A stretch of 64,000 nucleotides of DNA from an uncultured Candidatus Saccharibacteria bacterium (GCA_938017675.1 CALIJB010000025.1:1-64000); one strand, 5' to 3'. Positions 33,697 to 42,327 are shown, numbered from the stretch's first letter. The notes: a model not told the origin generated them from the sequence alone. Translations and numbers: made by a program.

Positions 33697-33799
33697 TCAT
33701 AAGTAAGTTCATGCGAGAACCCTGAACTAACGAAAACAAAGTACAAAAGCTCTACTGCGAGCAAACCAACAAATGGTTTGAGAGACTTATTTGTGCAAG

Positions 33800-33826
33800 A
33801 AAGCTGCCTTTTGAGGCGGTTTTTTT
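33800..33826 (+). terminator. Terminator after khpA
   Basis: GCTGCC pairs with GGCGGT (two G-T pairs) around TTTTGA, then seven T. About 100 nt after the khpA stop. Confidence 0.7.
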
Positions 33827-34003
33827 GTTGGGGTGAAATTTCGAGAAGGCGAGCATAATCTATTACATGAAAAGCCGAACGTGTCAATTGCAACTATACA
33901 ACTTTTTTGTAAAAGCACAAATATATAGATAAAATATAACGTAGTAGAAGTCAAATACTATCAGGCAATAAAATCTAGATTGCAGCAAATTATTGCAAGA
34001 CAT
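33827..34003. other. AT-rich gene-free stretch
   Basis: AT-rich sequence with no gene or clear signal seen between the khpA terminator and the 3' end of structured locus B. Confidence 0.4.
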
Positions 34004-34114
34004 GAAAATAGCCCGCCGAAAACGTGCTCAAGCTGGAAACTGGGCATTCAACCCAGGAAACGCAGAAATGTGCGTCTCGAACCAGGTTGAACCAATTTTC
34101 AGCGGGCTATTTTC
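34004..34114 (-). ncRNA. Large hairpin ending structured locus B
   Basis: 34004-34022 and 34096-34114 are inverted repeats of 19 nt with one mismatch, enclosing 73 nt that hold further small dyads (for example GCGCACA/TGTGCG-type pairing near 34070). It follows the stop codon of the 57-residue gene by 12 nt on the minus strand and is probably the transcript's 3' end. Confidence 0.7.
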
Positions 34115-34126
34115 GAGCGGGCTGTG

Positions 34127-34300
34127 TCAGCCCTTCAGGCTATCCAGGCGGATAGCCTGGATGAACCCGAGCCAGAAGGCCGCGCGAAACGGCCAGTGGT
34201 TAATCAGGGCCACAGCAAGTTTCGAGAGAGCGTACAAATGTACGCGCTCTCGAAACGAGAGCTTCCTGGGCTCGGGGGCAATGGCGGTGACGGTCGGCAT
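34127..34300 (-). CDS. Structured locus B: small basic protein
   Basis: 57 residues from ATG 34300, placed right after a GGAGGG site; the frame stays open to 34324. The product starts MPTVTAIAPEPRKLSFRER and continues with aromatic and basic residues (HWPFRAAFWLGFIQAIRL), an amphipathic or membrane-interacting helix. The coding RNA is strongly folded: 34219-34235 pairs with 34240-34256 (17 nt, one mismatch, loop AAAT). With so much structure the transcript might be mainly an RNA product; the Shine-Dalgarno site argues for translation. Confidence 0.5.
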   Translation of the reverse strand: MPTVTAIAPEPRKLSFRERVHLYALSKLAVALINHWPFRAAFWLGFIQAIRLDSLKG

Positions 34301-34368
34301 GACCGCCCTCCTTTCTTTGCTCAAAGCAAGGGCGACTTTCGCCCTAGAATTAAACTTTGAGCAAAAGT
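34301..34368 (-). ncRNA. Folded 5' leader of structured locus B
   Basis: TTTGCTCAAAG and CTTTGAGCAAA form an 11-bp outer stem around the inner hairpin AGGGCGA-AAG-TCGCCCT, followed by AAAGGAGGG and the ATG. Same arrangement as the leader of locus A. Confidence 0.65.
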
Positions 34369-34404
34369 TGATATATATATATCACAGATGGACATCCGTG
34401 TCAA
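34369..34404 (-). promoter_or_regulatory. Promoter/operator of structured locus B
   Basis: Minus strand: TTGACA (34404-34399), 14 nt, then the perfect palindrome TGATATATATATATCA (34384-34369) containing the -10 region. It lies back to back with the trmD promoter (TACACT 34412-34417). Confidence 0.8.
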
Positions 34405-34424
34405 GACTTGCTACACTATAACAG

Positions 34425-35081
34425 ATGAGAAAAATTCAGGTGATTACCTTATTCCCAGAAATGTTCGCTGGCGTGTTCGGCAGTTCGATGATGTGGAAAG
34501 CGCAAAAAGACGGCCACGTTGAGCTATCGACGATTGATCTGCGCCAGTTTGGATTGGGCCCGCGCCGCACGGTCGACGATACGCCGTACGGCGGCGGCGA
34601 TGGTATGCTGCTGATGGTCGAGCCGCTATGGAATGCGGTGCAGCAAGCCAAACAGATTGACCCTGGCGCCAAAGTTTTAATCATGACGCCGCGCGGCCAG
34701 CGCTGGCGGCAGGTGTTGGCGCAGCAATACAGCGAAAGCGAAGATGGTTATATTGTGATCTGCGGGCGCTACGAGGGTTACGACGAGCGAATCATGGCGC
34801 TGGTCGATCAAGAGCTTAGCGTCGGCGATTACGTGTTAACTGGCGGCGAATTGCCGGCGATGACGATTATTGATTCGATTGTGCGGTTAATCCCTGGCGT
34901 ACTTGGCGGCGAAAACAGCGCAGCGATTGAGAGCTTCAGCGACGGCGAAACGCTAGAATACCCGCAATACACCCGGCCCGAGGAATGGCAAGGTTTGCGC
35001 GTACCAGAAGTGCTACTTAGCGGGCACCATGGCAAAATCGCCGAGTGGCGGGCAGCGCACAGCAAAAAGGCTGGGAAATAA
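34425..35081 (+). CDS. trmD: tRNA (guanine37-N1)-methyltransferase
   Basis: 218 residues. SPOUT-family TrmD methylates G37 of tRNAs reading CNN codons and prevents frameshifts. Signatures: VITLFPEMFAGVFGSSM, PYGGGDGMLLMVEPLW, MTPRGQRW, ICGRYEGYDERI, and ELSVGDYVLTGGELPAM (knot). C-terminal helical domain slightly shorter than E. coli. TACACT at 34412-34417 lies 7 nt before ATG 34425. Usually follows rimM; no rimM is seen here. Confidence 0.96.
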   Translation: MRKIQVITLFPEMFAGVFGSSMMWKAQKDGHVELSTIDLRQFGLGPRRTVDDTPYGGGDGMLLMVEPLWNAVQQAKQIDPGAKVLIMTPRGQRWRQVLAQQYSESEDGYIVICGRYEGYDERIMALVDQELSVGDYVLTGGELPAMTIIDSIVRLIPGVLGGENSAAIESFSDGETLEYPQYTRPEEWQGLRVPEVLLSGHHGKIAEWRAAHSKKAGK

Positions 35082-35136
35082 AGCGATTTTACCAGCGCCG
35101 GGCAGGCCCAGCCAACGTCAACTAAACTAGGAAACA

Positions 35137-35168
35137 AAATACTCCTCGCCAAGGCAGAGGAGTATTTC
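35137..35168 (+). terminator. Terminator of trmD
   Basis: AAATACTCCTC and GAGGAGTATTT form an 11-bp stem with a 9-nt loop, followed by a short T-rich stretch. Confidence 0.8.
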
Positions 35169-35322
35169 ATTGTTGTGGTGGATTTATCGGAGAGCGATCG
35201 ATACATTTTTGTGTTTGTTTTTGTAACTTCGCTGTCTATACAATATACGTTTTTGTGTTTAATAGCAAGCATTTTTTGGACAAAAAATAAAAAATCGTGT
35301 GGAAAAATGCTATGCTAATAAT

Positions 35323-35781
35323 ATGAAACAGTTTATAGCTAGTATTTTTCCGCCAACAATTTTCAAGAAGCGCGCACAGTATGCGGCGCTGGCAGTAGGT
35401 TTCTGGACGATTATTATAATGCTGGCGCAATTGTTTAGGTTCGAGAAGTTCCCAAAAACTCTGGAGCCGCTGGGGATTGGCGACGGCGCTATCGCTGCGA
35501 TTGCTATAGTTCTGCTAGAGTTTATTTCTTTGCCATTTTTGTTGTCTATGCCGCGGCTGAGTAGGATAGAGCGGCGAATATCAGGTGCGTGCACATTGCT
35601 AGCGCCTGGCGTTTGGCTAGTGATTAGCGCGGCTGTGCTGATGAGCGGCGGGCAGGGAAAAATTAGTTTGTTCGGTGCGGTGGCGGCGCTGCCGGGGGTG
35701 GTTAGTCTGCTACTGTCCGGCGCGTGGCTAGCAGCTGCGACGTATTTGACCGCTAAACTGCGGCGGCTAGATTTGAAATAA
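35323..35781 (+). CDS. Hypothetical four-helix membrane protein
   Basis: 152 residues from ATG 35323, which lies 6 nt after TATGCT (35311-35316); the frame is open to 35299 but that would precede transcription. Four hydrophobic helices with short loops; FPPTIFKKRAQYAALAVGFW at the start. Not recognised. Lies just upstream of tRNA-Gln. Confidence 0.75.
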   Translation: MKQFIASIFPPTIFKKRAQYAALAVGFWTIIIMLAQLFRFEKFPKTLEPLGIGDGAIAAIAIVLLEFISLPFLLSMPRLSRIERRISGACTLLAPGVWLVISAAVLMSGGQGKISLFGAVAALPGVVSLLLSGAWLAAATYLTAKLRRLDLK

Positions 35782-35814
35782 CGTCGCTCTAGTGATATAT
35801 TAAGGTAGGCGCGA

Positions 35815-35889
35815 TGGGGTGTCGCCAAGTGGTAAGGCACTGGGTTCTGGTCCCAGCATGCGGGGGTTCGAATCCCTCCACCCCAGCCA
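35815..35889 (+). tRNA. tRNA-Gln (CTG anticodon), CCA encoded
   Basis: Acceptor TGGGGTG/CACCCCA, anticodon loop TTCTGGT (CTG), T-arm GGGGG-TTCGAAT-CCCTC, CCA at 35887-35889. The unusual 5' T of the acceptor is typical of tRNA-Gln. Confidence 0.94.
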
Positions 35890-35901
35890 AGAAATAATGA
35901 T

Positions 35902-37215
35902 ATGAAAATAACTACTCCCCGCATTCCGAGCGGTTTCAGCGAATATTTGCCAGGCGACCAAATAGAGTTTAATCGTTTGCGCGACATTATTCGCGAAACT
36001 TATGAGCGCTATGGCTACGCGCCGCTGGACACGCCAGATATTGAGCTGAGCGAGGTATTGTTGGCGAAAGGCGGCGGCGAAACCGAGAAACAAATCTATC
36101 GGTTTGAACGCGGCAAGAATGATTTGAGCTTGCGTTTTGATCTAACGGTACCGCTGGCGCGCTATGTTGCTGAACACGAGGGCCAGCTGGTTTTCCCGTT
36201 CCGGCGTTACCAGATTGGCAAAGTGCACCGCGCCGAGCGAGCCCAAGCCGGGCGTTTCCGCGAATTCTATCAGTGCGACATTGACGTGATTGGCTCAGAA
36301 AGCGTGGCGGCCGATGCGGAGTTTCCAGCGGTAATTAACGATATTTTTGAGCAGTTTGCTTTCGGCGAGTTCACGATTCACATCAATAATCGTTTGGTAT
36401 TGAATGGCTTTTTCGCTGGAATTGGTTTGGCCGATGTGTCGGCGGATGTACTGCGAGTAGTCGATAAAATCGAGAAAATATCGCGTCAAGATTTTATGGC
36501 GGAATTACGCGGGCTAGGCCTTAGCGAAAAGCAAATCTTGCAAGTAGTTGCCTTCACAGAAATTAGCGGTAGCAACGACGAGATTTTATCGCAGCTAGAA
36601 TCAATGAAAAACGAGATCAATTCTGATGATTTCGCGCTTGGCACGGCAAAATTACGCGAGTTGCTGGCGATGCTGCGAAACATGGGCTTGCCAGAGCAGC
36701 GTATTCAGTTAGACCTACGGATTGCGCGCGGACTGGATTATTATACTGGCGTAGTCTACGAAACGACGCTTGATGATTATCCAGAAGTTGGTAGCGTTTG
36801 CTCGGGCGGACGCTACGATAACTTGGCCGAGAACTATACGCGGACACGTTTGCCAGGCGTTGGTGTGTCGATTGGTCTGTCGCGCTTATTCTATAAACTA
36901 CGCGAGGCAGGCGTCGTGTCTAGTAGTCGCCAGACATTGGCGCGCTGTATGGTGGCGTCCTTTGATGAATCGCAATTCGGTGAGGCGCTGCAAATAGCTG
37001 CCGAGCTGCGGCGAGCTGGCGTGGCAACAATTCTTAATACTGAATCAGTACCGTTAAAAAAGAAGTTGCGCTATGCTGATCGTCTTGGCATACCGTTAGT
37101 AGTCTTGATTGGCGAGGAAGAAGTGCGCGGCCGTTTCGCGACAGTGAAGGATATGGCAACGGGTGAAAATAAGCCCATTCCCCGCCAGCAACTAGTCGAG
37201 GAGCTGCAACGATAA
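35902..37215 (+). CDS. hisS: Histidyl-tRNA synthetase
   Basis: 437 residues. Class II motifs and His-specific signatures: RIPSGFSEYLPGD, LRFDLTVPLARYVAEH, RYQIGKVHRAERAQAGRFREFYQCDIDVIG (motif 2), the HisA segment IARGLDYYTGVVYE, and motif 3 GVGVSIGLSRL. C-terminal anticodon-binding domain present. ATG 35902 is 12 nt after tRNA-Gln, probably co-transcribed with it. Followed at once by a PAP2 gene. Confidence 0.96.
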   Translation: MKITTPRIPSGFSEYLPGDQIEFNRLRDIIRETYERYGYAPLDTPDIELSEVLLAKGGGETEKQIYRFERGKNDLSLRFDLTVPLARYVAEHEGQLVFPFRRYQIGKVHRAERAQAGRFREFYQCDIDVIGSESVAADAEFPAVINDIFEQFAFGEFTIHINNRLVLNGFFAGIGLADVSADVLRVVDKIEKISRQDFMAELRGLGLSEKQILQVVAFTEISGSNDEILSQLESMKNEINSDDFALGTAKLRELLAMLRNMGLPEQRIQLDLRIARGLDYYTGVVYETTLDDYPEVGSVCSGGRYDNLAENYTRTRLPGVGVSIGLSRLFYKLREAGVVSSSRQTLARCMVASFDESQFGEALQIAAELRRAGVATILNTESVPLKKKLRYADRLGIPLVVLIGEEEVRGRFATVKDMATGENKPIPRQQLVEELQR

Positions 37216-37216
37216 G

Positions 37217-37717
37217 GTGGCTTGGCTGGTTAAGATAATCGCCGACTGGCTGTTGATCCCGTTAGTATTGCTGGCTTTGTATGAACTATTTTTTAAGGTT
37301 GAAAGTAAGCGCCGCTATGAAATTTATTCTCGCGTGCTGATGGCTGGACTGACGTCTTATGTGGCTGCTAAAATCCTTGGGCTAATATATCAGCCTGAAC
37401 AGTTGCGTCCGTTCGAGCTGCTTGGCGTTAACCCAGGGGCGGCTTATCTGAATAATCCGGGATTTCCGTCGGATCACGCGCTTTTTGCAATGTTTTTGGT
37501 GCTAGCGGTCTGGTATGCACTGCGTCGCCGCTCGATTACTATAATTATGCTAACTATGGCGCTGCTAGTCGGCGTTGGCAGAATATTAGCGCTGGTGCAT
37601 ACGCCGCTTGATGTTGTCGGCGGCATGGCGGTGGCTTGCTTGGGGGCGTTGTGGTACGTGGATTGGCCTAATGTTAAGCTTGCATCTAGCAAAAAACGCA
37701 AGAATGTAGTAAAATAA
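37217..37717 (+). CDS. PAP2-family phosphatase
   Basis: 166 residues, four to five membrane helices. The three phosphatase motifs are visible: KxxxxxxRP (PEQLRPFELLG), PSDHA (FPSDHALFAM) with catalytic His, and SRxxxxxHxxxD in the form GRILALVHTPLDVVGG. Such enzymes dephosphorylate lipid phosphates, for example undecaprenyl diphosphate. GTG start one base after hisS stop. The SGH motif is SDH here. Confidence 0.85.
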   Translation: MAWLVKIIADWLLIPLVLLALYELFFKVESKRRYEIYSRVLMAGLTSYVAAKILGLIYQPEQLRPFELLGVNPGAAYLNNPGFPSDHALFAMFLVLAVWYALRRRSITIIMLTMALLVGVGRILALVHTPLDVVGGMAVACLGALWYVDWPNVKLASSKKRKNVVK

Positions 37718-37726
37718 CTTAGTAAG

Positions 37727-38233
37727 ATGACTAATGTGGAGAAACCTATGAACAACGCAAACGAGACTGCAGCAGTGAAGCTGGAGCCGTTTATTCCGAT
37801 GGACAAAAAGGATATCATTCGAGCTGCTATCTATGGAGCGTTCGCTGGTGCAATACTAACGGTGTTGTATATTTTGGTTGGCCGGGTCGCGTCGGCGGTG
37901 ATGTGCCGCGGCGATAATGATTTATGCCAGAATGCACCGCTGTATGTAGCAATTTTTTCGGTAACTTTGGTGTCAATCGGCGGGTTGATACTGTTGTCGC
38001 AGGCGCGAATTTACCGGCCGTTATTTATCGTTATTGCTTCGATAGCGGCTCTATGGGGTCTGCAATCATATTTAGCGCTATTGCCGTGGTATTGGGCGAT
38101 GGCGGCGATGACGGTAATTGGCGCGTTGACGTATGCGATGTTTACTTGGCTGGCGCGATTGCGGTCGTTTATACTTTACTTAGTAGTATCGATTGTGCTG
38201 ATTGTAGCGGCTCGGTTGATTATCGCTGGGTAG
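37727..38233 (+). CDS. Hypothetical membrane protein
   Basis: 168 residues, five hydrophobic segments, a short cytoplasmic N-terminus, and a Cys pair in a loop (VMCRGDNDLCQNAP). Not recognised. Nine bases after the PAP2 gene; ATG 37748 is an alternative start. A TAAAAT box is at about 37710. Confidence 0.72.
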   Translation: MTNVEKPMNNANETAAVKLEPFIPMDKKDIIRAAIYGAFAGAILTVLYILVGRVASAVMCRGDNDLCQNAPLYVAIFSVTLVSIGGLILLSQARIYRPLFIVIASIAALWGLQSYLALLPWYWAMAAMTVIGALTYAMFTWLARLRSFILYLVVSIVLIVAARLIIAG

Positions 38234-38269
38234 CTGGCGCAGAACCGTTATCTGCGGTATGCTAGCTAT

Positions 38270-39346
38270 ATGGAAATAATGGTTTTGCTTATAATTTTAG
38301 CGATAGTCGTCGCAGCGGCTAGCGTGGTTATTTTTGTGTTGATGCAGCAGCTGAAGCGAGTGCAAAATAACTCGGCGGTAGAGCTGATTAAGGGTGATGT
38401 CGTTGAATTGTCGCGCTCGATCACTAATTTGCAGCAAACAATGAGCGACAAGCTCGAACGCTCGCAGTTATCAACGCAGCAATCGGTGCAAAAACAGCTC
38501 AGTGAAAGCTCAAAATTAGTGGCCGATGTCACGCAGCGCTTAACCAAACTCGACGAGACTAATAAGCGTGTAGTTGATGTGGCGACTGACCTCAAAACCT
38601 TGCAAAATGTTCTGCAAAACCCCAAGCAGCGCGGTGTTTTTGGTGAATACTATTTGTCTAGTGTTCTCGAAAATATTTTGGCGCCAGGGCAGTATCAGAC
38701 TCAGTATAAGTTTCGCGACGGCGAAATGGTTGATGCGGTGATTTTTCTTGATAAGGGTCAAATTCTGCCAGTTGATAGCAAATTTAGCCTCGAAAATTAC
38801 AACCGAATGATTGAAGCTAGCGGCAAAGAGCGCGAGCAGCTAATGCAAAAAGTCAAAGCTGATCTGAAAGGGCGCATCGACGAAACCAGCAAATATATTC
38901 GTCCGAGCGAGCATACTATGGATTTTGCATTTATGTTTATTCCTAGCGAGTCGCTGTATTATGATTTGCTAATCAATAATGTTGGTCAGGGCGGCAGTTC
39001 GCGCGATCTGATTGAGTATGCTTTTCGCGAAAAGCACGTGATAATCACCAGCCCGACGAGCTTTATGGCGTATTTGCAAACGGTATTGCAAGGTTTGCGC
39101 AGCTTGCAAATCGAGGAGCAGGCTAAGGATATTCAAGTTCGTGTCGGCAAGCTCGGACAGCATATCGCCAAATTTGAAGAGTACATGCAAAAACTAGGCA
39201 ACAGTCTCGGTACGACAGTCAATCATTATAACAACGCTCATAAAGAGCTCGGCAAAGTTGACAAAGATGTGGTGAAGATCGCCGGCAGTGATTCTTCCGT
39301 CGAAGTATTGGCGCTTGATCGTCCGTCATCTGTTGATAAGAAGTAA
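38270..39346 (+). CDS. rmuC: DNA recombination protein RmuC
   Basis: 358 residues. An N-terminal membrane helix and a coiled coil precede the RmuC core with KQRGVFGEYYLSSVLENIL, LPVDSKFSLENYNRM, and the FMFIPSESLYYDLL segment of the endonuclease-like domain. RmuC limits inversions at short repeats. ATG 38270 is leaderless (TATGCT 38258-38263, 6 nt). Ends before a strong terminator. Confidence 0.93.
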   Translation: MEIMVLLIILAIVVAAASVVIFVLMQQLKRVQNNSAVELIKGDVVELSRSITNLQQTMSDKLERSQLSTQQSVQKQLSESSKLVADVTQRLTKLDETNKRVVDVATDLKTLQNVLQNPKQRGVFGEYYLSSVLENILAPGQYQTQYKFRDGEMVDAVIFLDKGQILPVDSKFSLENYNRMIEASGKEREQLMQKVKADLKGRIDETSKYIRPSEHTMDFAFMFIPSESLYYDLLINNVGQGGSSRDLIEYAFREKHVIITSPTSFMAYLQTVLQGLRSLQIEEQAKDIQVRVGKLGQHIAKFEEYMQKLGNSLGTTVNHYNNAHKELGKVDKDVVKIAGSDSSVEVLALDRPSSVDKK

Positions 39347-39362
39347 AGGTTTTTGGCTATCA

Positions 39363-39393
39363 AAATATCCCGCCGATAGACGGGATATTTTTG
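39363..39393. terminator. Terminator shared by rmuC and the aquaporin gene
   Basis: AAATATCCCG and CGGGATATTT form a 10-bp stem with an 8-nt loop, followed by T on the plus strand and matching A on the minus. Confidence 0.85.
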
Positions 39394-39410
39394 TTAAGAA
39401 AAGCTAAGAC

Positions 39411-40352
39411 TTAGTCTTTCTTTTGCCGGCCAGCAACCAACACGTAGAGGTTGGCACCGACAGCTGCGCCCGCTAAAGCGCCAACTAGCGACTCGAGCGA
39501 GAAGCGCGAATTGACAACTTCGTTAGAGCCAGCTGAACCAGTAGTGAGCTCCTTTTCGGTCGAATCGGTCATTGCTAGCGCAACAGCCGGGTTAAGGCTA
39601 GCGCCCTTGACGTAAGCGACGTGAGGAATCTCAACTTTATTAGAAGCTGAAGATGCTGCTTTGCTTTGGTAATCGGCGATTGCTTGCGTCTTGGCGGTCG
39701 ATAACAAGTAGCCAGATGTCAAAATACCGACCGCTAATGCCAAGCCAACGCCGAGCGCCTTGCCAGTATTGCAAGTTTCTTCGCGCGATAGAACTGCTGC
39801 TAGTCCGAATAGGAAGATAGCGGTGCCGACCAGCTCAATGCCGAATATCGACCAGTTCATGCTGCTAAATCCGCTAAAGCCGAAGTTGATCGAGCCGCCA
39901 GTAACCCAGTTGGTGACGATTACAGCCAGCATAGCGCCGATGAACTGAGCGCCCCAGTAGAACGGCAGCAGGATTGTCTTGAGCTTGCGCATAGTCCACA
40001 AACCAAATGTTACGGCTGGGTTGACGTGCGAGCCCGAGACAGCGCCGATGCTCATCACCAGCATTACTAGCGTGAAGCCGACAGCTAGCGCGCCAACGCC
40101 ACCGTCTTTGAATGTGGTCAAAGCAACTAGTGTCAATACAAACGTACCGATTAGTTCGGCAAAGATTATATTTATGATATTTGATGGGAGCTTGACGCTG
40201 CTGCGTTTAGTTGTCGTAGGTTTGGCAGCGGCAGTTTCCTTCTTTGGTGCTTCTACTTTTTCGGCAGATACTGTACGAACAGTCGTCTTGCTGGCGGCCG
40301 TTTTCTTGGCGGTCGTCTTCTTCTTGGTAGAAGCGGCTTTTTTAGTAGCCAT
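39411..40352 (-). CDS. Aquaporin/MIP channel with lysine-rich N-terminal tail
   Basis: 313 residues from ATG 40352, with AAAGGAGGG upstream; the frame is open to 40418. Residues 1-58 are a Lys/Ala/Thr tail with repeated KKTTAKKTAA patterns like histone H1 tails. The MIP channel follows with NPA motifs SHVNPAVTF and ASLNPAVAL and six helices plus half-helices. A water or glycerol channel by family. The tail is unusual for aquaporins. Divergent from the 84-residue gene at 40435. Confidence 0.9.
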   Translation of the reverse strand: MATKKAASTKKKTTAKKTAASKTTVRTVSAEKVEAPKKETAAAKPTTTKRSSVKLPSNIINIIFAELIGTFVLTLVALTTFKDGGVGALAVGFTLVMLVMSIGAVSGSHVNPAVTFGLWTMRKLKTILLPFYWGAQFIGAMLAVIVTNWVTGGSINFGFSGFSSMNWSIFGIELVGTAIFLFGLAAVLSREETCNTGKALGVGLALAVGILTSGYLLSTAKTQAIADYQSKAASSASNKVEIPHVAYVKGASLNPAVALAMTDSTEKELTTGSAGSNEVVNSRFSLESLVGALAGAAVGANLYVLVAGRQKKD

Positions 40353-40434
40353 GAATATTCCCTCCTTTACTGAAATATAGACATAGTATAACACAAAAAT
40401 ATTTTGGGTTGTATACATCTGTTATAATGATGAT

Positions 40435-40689
40435 ATGGGACGTTATTTTGAACAGACAGAAAGCCGCAGCGAACTGCAACAGCGCATTGCTGCTGATCTG
40501 CGGGAAAAAGCAGCGCAGAAGGCAAAGCAAGAAGGCGAGCCAGTTCCGGGTGTTAGCGGCGAGCTAATCGAAAACTCAGAATATTTGAAAGGCACCAAGG
40601 CTACGACAACTCTAGCACCAGCTTGGGTGTTTATTGTGCTGATGGCAGTTGGCGTATTTGTGTTATTCGTATATCAGGTGAATAAGTAG
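40435..40689 (+). CDS. Small single-pass membrane protein
   Basis: 84 residues. Residues 1-58 are charged and helical (QTESRSELQQRIAADLREKAAQ), the C-terminus is a transmembrane helix (WVFIVLMAVGVFVLFVY). Probably a tail-anchored cytoplasmic protein. ATG 40435 is leaderless (TATAAT 40423-40428, 6 nt). Eight bases before pheS, probably one transcript. Confidence 0.8.
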   Translation: MGRYFEQTESRSELQQRIAADLREKAAQKAKQEGEPVPGVSGELIENSEYLKGTKATTTLAPAWVFIVLMAVGVFVLFVYQVNK

Positions 40690-40696
40690 GTTAGCA

Positions 40697-41737
40697 ATGG
40701 ATTTCGAGAAAGTTTTACAAGTTTTATCAGCGCGGGCAGCTCAGTCTAACCACCCGCAAGAAGTATTGCGCGCTCCAGAAATCAAAACGCTGTATGATCA
40801 CATCAAGACATTGCCAAATGATGAGCGCGGCGCTTTCGGTAAGCGAGTCAACGAGCTGAAAAAATCGTTGGAGGTGGTCATAGAAGTTCGCCGCCAGGAG
40901 CTTGATAAAGTCGACTTGCCGCCAATCGACGTGACGGCGCCGATGGACATCAATGCGCCGCAGCCTGAATTATTGCCGAGTGAGCGGGGCACGATTCACC
41001 CGCTGAGCGCCGAGATTGAGCGTATTTCTGACATTTTCAACCGCATGGGCTTTGTGACGGAAGAGTCGCGTGAAATTGACGATCAATTCCATATGTTCGA
41101 GAGCTTGAACTTCCCGAAAGGTCACCCAGCACGTGATGATTACGATACCTTCATGACCGAAGAGACTGACGCTAACGGCGACCGTTTAATTGCGCCGGCG
41201 CACACCTCGACCATGCAAAACCGTGTGCTGAAAAAATATCATGGCAATTTGGAAAAGGGCGAGGCGATCGCCGCCATCGTACCTGACCGAGTGTTTCGTA
41301 ACGAAGATTTGGACGCGCGGCACGAGCACACGTTCTATCAAGTTGAGGGCGTGTATGTCGCCAAGGGAGTCAATGTCGGCAACCTCATCGCCACCTTGCA
41401 GGAGTTTTTGCAGGAATATTATGGCAAGAAGTTGGATGTGCGCGTCAACCCGTTTTATTTCCCGTTCACTGAACCGAGTTTTGAATTTGCGCTGAGCTGC
41501 CCATTCTGCGAAGGTAAAAATCCGGATTGCAAAGTTTGCTCGGGTGAGGGCTGGATTGAGCTGCTGGGCTGCGGCATGATTCACCCGAATGTGCTGCAGG
41601 CTGCTGACATCAATCCGAACGAATACACCGGCTTTGCCTTTGGCTGCGGCATCGACCGCCTGGTGATGATGAAATATGGTATCGAGGACGTGCGGCATTT
41701 TGAGAGTGGACGATTAGACTTTTTGGAGCAGTTTTAG
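40697..41737 (+). CDS. pheS: Phenylalanyl-tRNA synthetase alpha subunit
   Basis: 346 residues. N-terminal coiled coil, then the class II core with TIHPLSAEIERISDIFNRMGF, FPKGHPARDDYDTF, APAHTSTMQNRVL, HEHTFYQVEGVYV (motif 2 region), FPFTEPSFEFAL, and motif 3 FAFGCGIDRLVMMKYGI. A four-cysteine insertion CPFCEGKNPDCKVC precedes GWIELLGCGMIHPN, a probable zinc knuckle. pheT lies 6.4 kb downstream rather than adjacent. Confidence 0.96.
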   Translation: MDFEKVLQVLSARAAQSNHPQEVLRAPEIKTLYDHIKTLPNDERGAFGKRVNELKKSLEVVIEVRRQELDKVDLPPIDVTAPMDINAPQPELLPSERGTIHPLSAEIERISDIFNRMGFVTEESREIDDQFHMFESLNFPKGHPARDDYDTFMTEETDANGDRLIAPAHTSTMQNRVLKKYHGNLEKGEAIAAIVPDRVFRNEDLDARHEHTFYQVEGVYVAKGVNVGNLIATLQEFLQEYYGKKLDVRVNPFYFPFTEPSFEFALSCPFCEGKNPDCKVCSGEGWIELLGCGMIHPNVLQAADINPNEYTGFAFGCGIDRLVMMKYGIEDVRHFESGRLDFLEQF

Positions 41738-41745
41738 GAACTATT

Positions 41746-42327
41746 ATGGAACCAGAATGGGAGATAATTCAACCAGAATTAGTTTCTTACGGTGAGGATA
41801 TACTCTTAGATAGGAATGATAACATGACTATAATTTGTGCTAAGCATAAATTGGTAGTTGATGAAGAGATTGAATATGATGGTTTTGGTAGTCCAATGCC
41901 AACTATGAACCTAGAGTGTCTAGAGGGACCTCATACAATAGTTCTAGATAGAACGCCAGGGGAAATAAGAGAATATATACGCAGGAAAATTGAATCAAAG
42001 AAGTACCAAGAAGCAAAATATTTTGATATTGACGGATATCTTGTTCCAGCTAGTAAGGAAGCAAAGGTTAAAACAGAGAGTGGCGACTATTTTGTAACTA
42101 CTCAAGTGATGAATAGCGAGAAAAAGGGTGAGCAGATAGTGATCTATGCTGGTAAAAAGGGTGCAAAGTATAAGTCACAAATTTTTATTGATCCTAAGCA
42201 TGGTAAAATAACTTTTGATCAAAACGATATCAATCCGAAAGATGTCTTTGTTAAGATAGAGGCTACGTTTCGCGACGGTTCAAAAGCGAGTATAAAAGCC
42301 GCTGACAATAGAGATATCAAACAGTAG
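41746..42327 (+). CDS. Hypothetical protein
   Basis: 193 residues, soluble, not recognised. A Cys/His-containing N-terminus (IICAKHKLVV), then a helix and a beta-rich Lys-rich C-terminal half. Markedly AT-rich with codon use unlike pheS, suggesting later acquisition. Starts 8 nt after the pheS stop with AGGAAC upstream of ATG 41746. Confidence 0.7.
   Translation: MEPEWEIIQPELVSYGEDILLDRNDNMTIICAKHKLVVDEEIEYDGFGSPMPTMNLECLEGPHTIVLDRTPGEIREYIRRKIESKKYQEAKYFDIDGYLVPASKEAKVKTESGDYFVTTQVMNSEKKGEQIVIYAGKKGAKYKSQIFIDPKHGKITFDQNDINPKDVFVKIEATFRDGSKASIKAADNRDIKQ

Noticed and set aside
33993..34421. 142-residue plus-strand open frame opposite structured locus B
   Set aside because: It runs through the inverted repeats and the minus-strand promoter, has no ribosome site, and its openness is explained by the palindromic, GC-rich sequence on the other strand.
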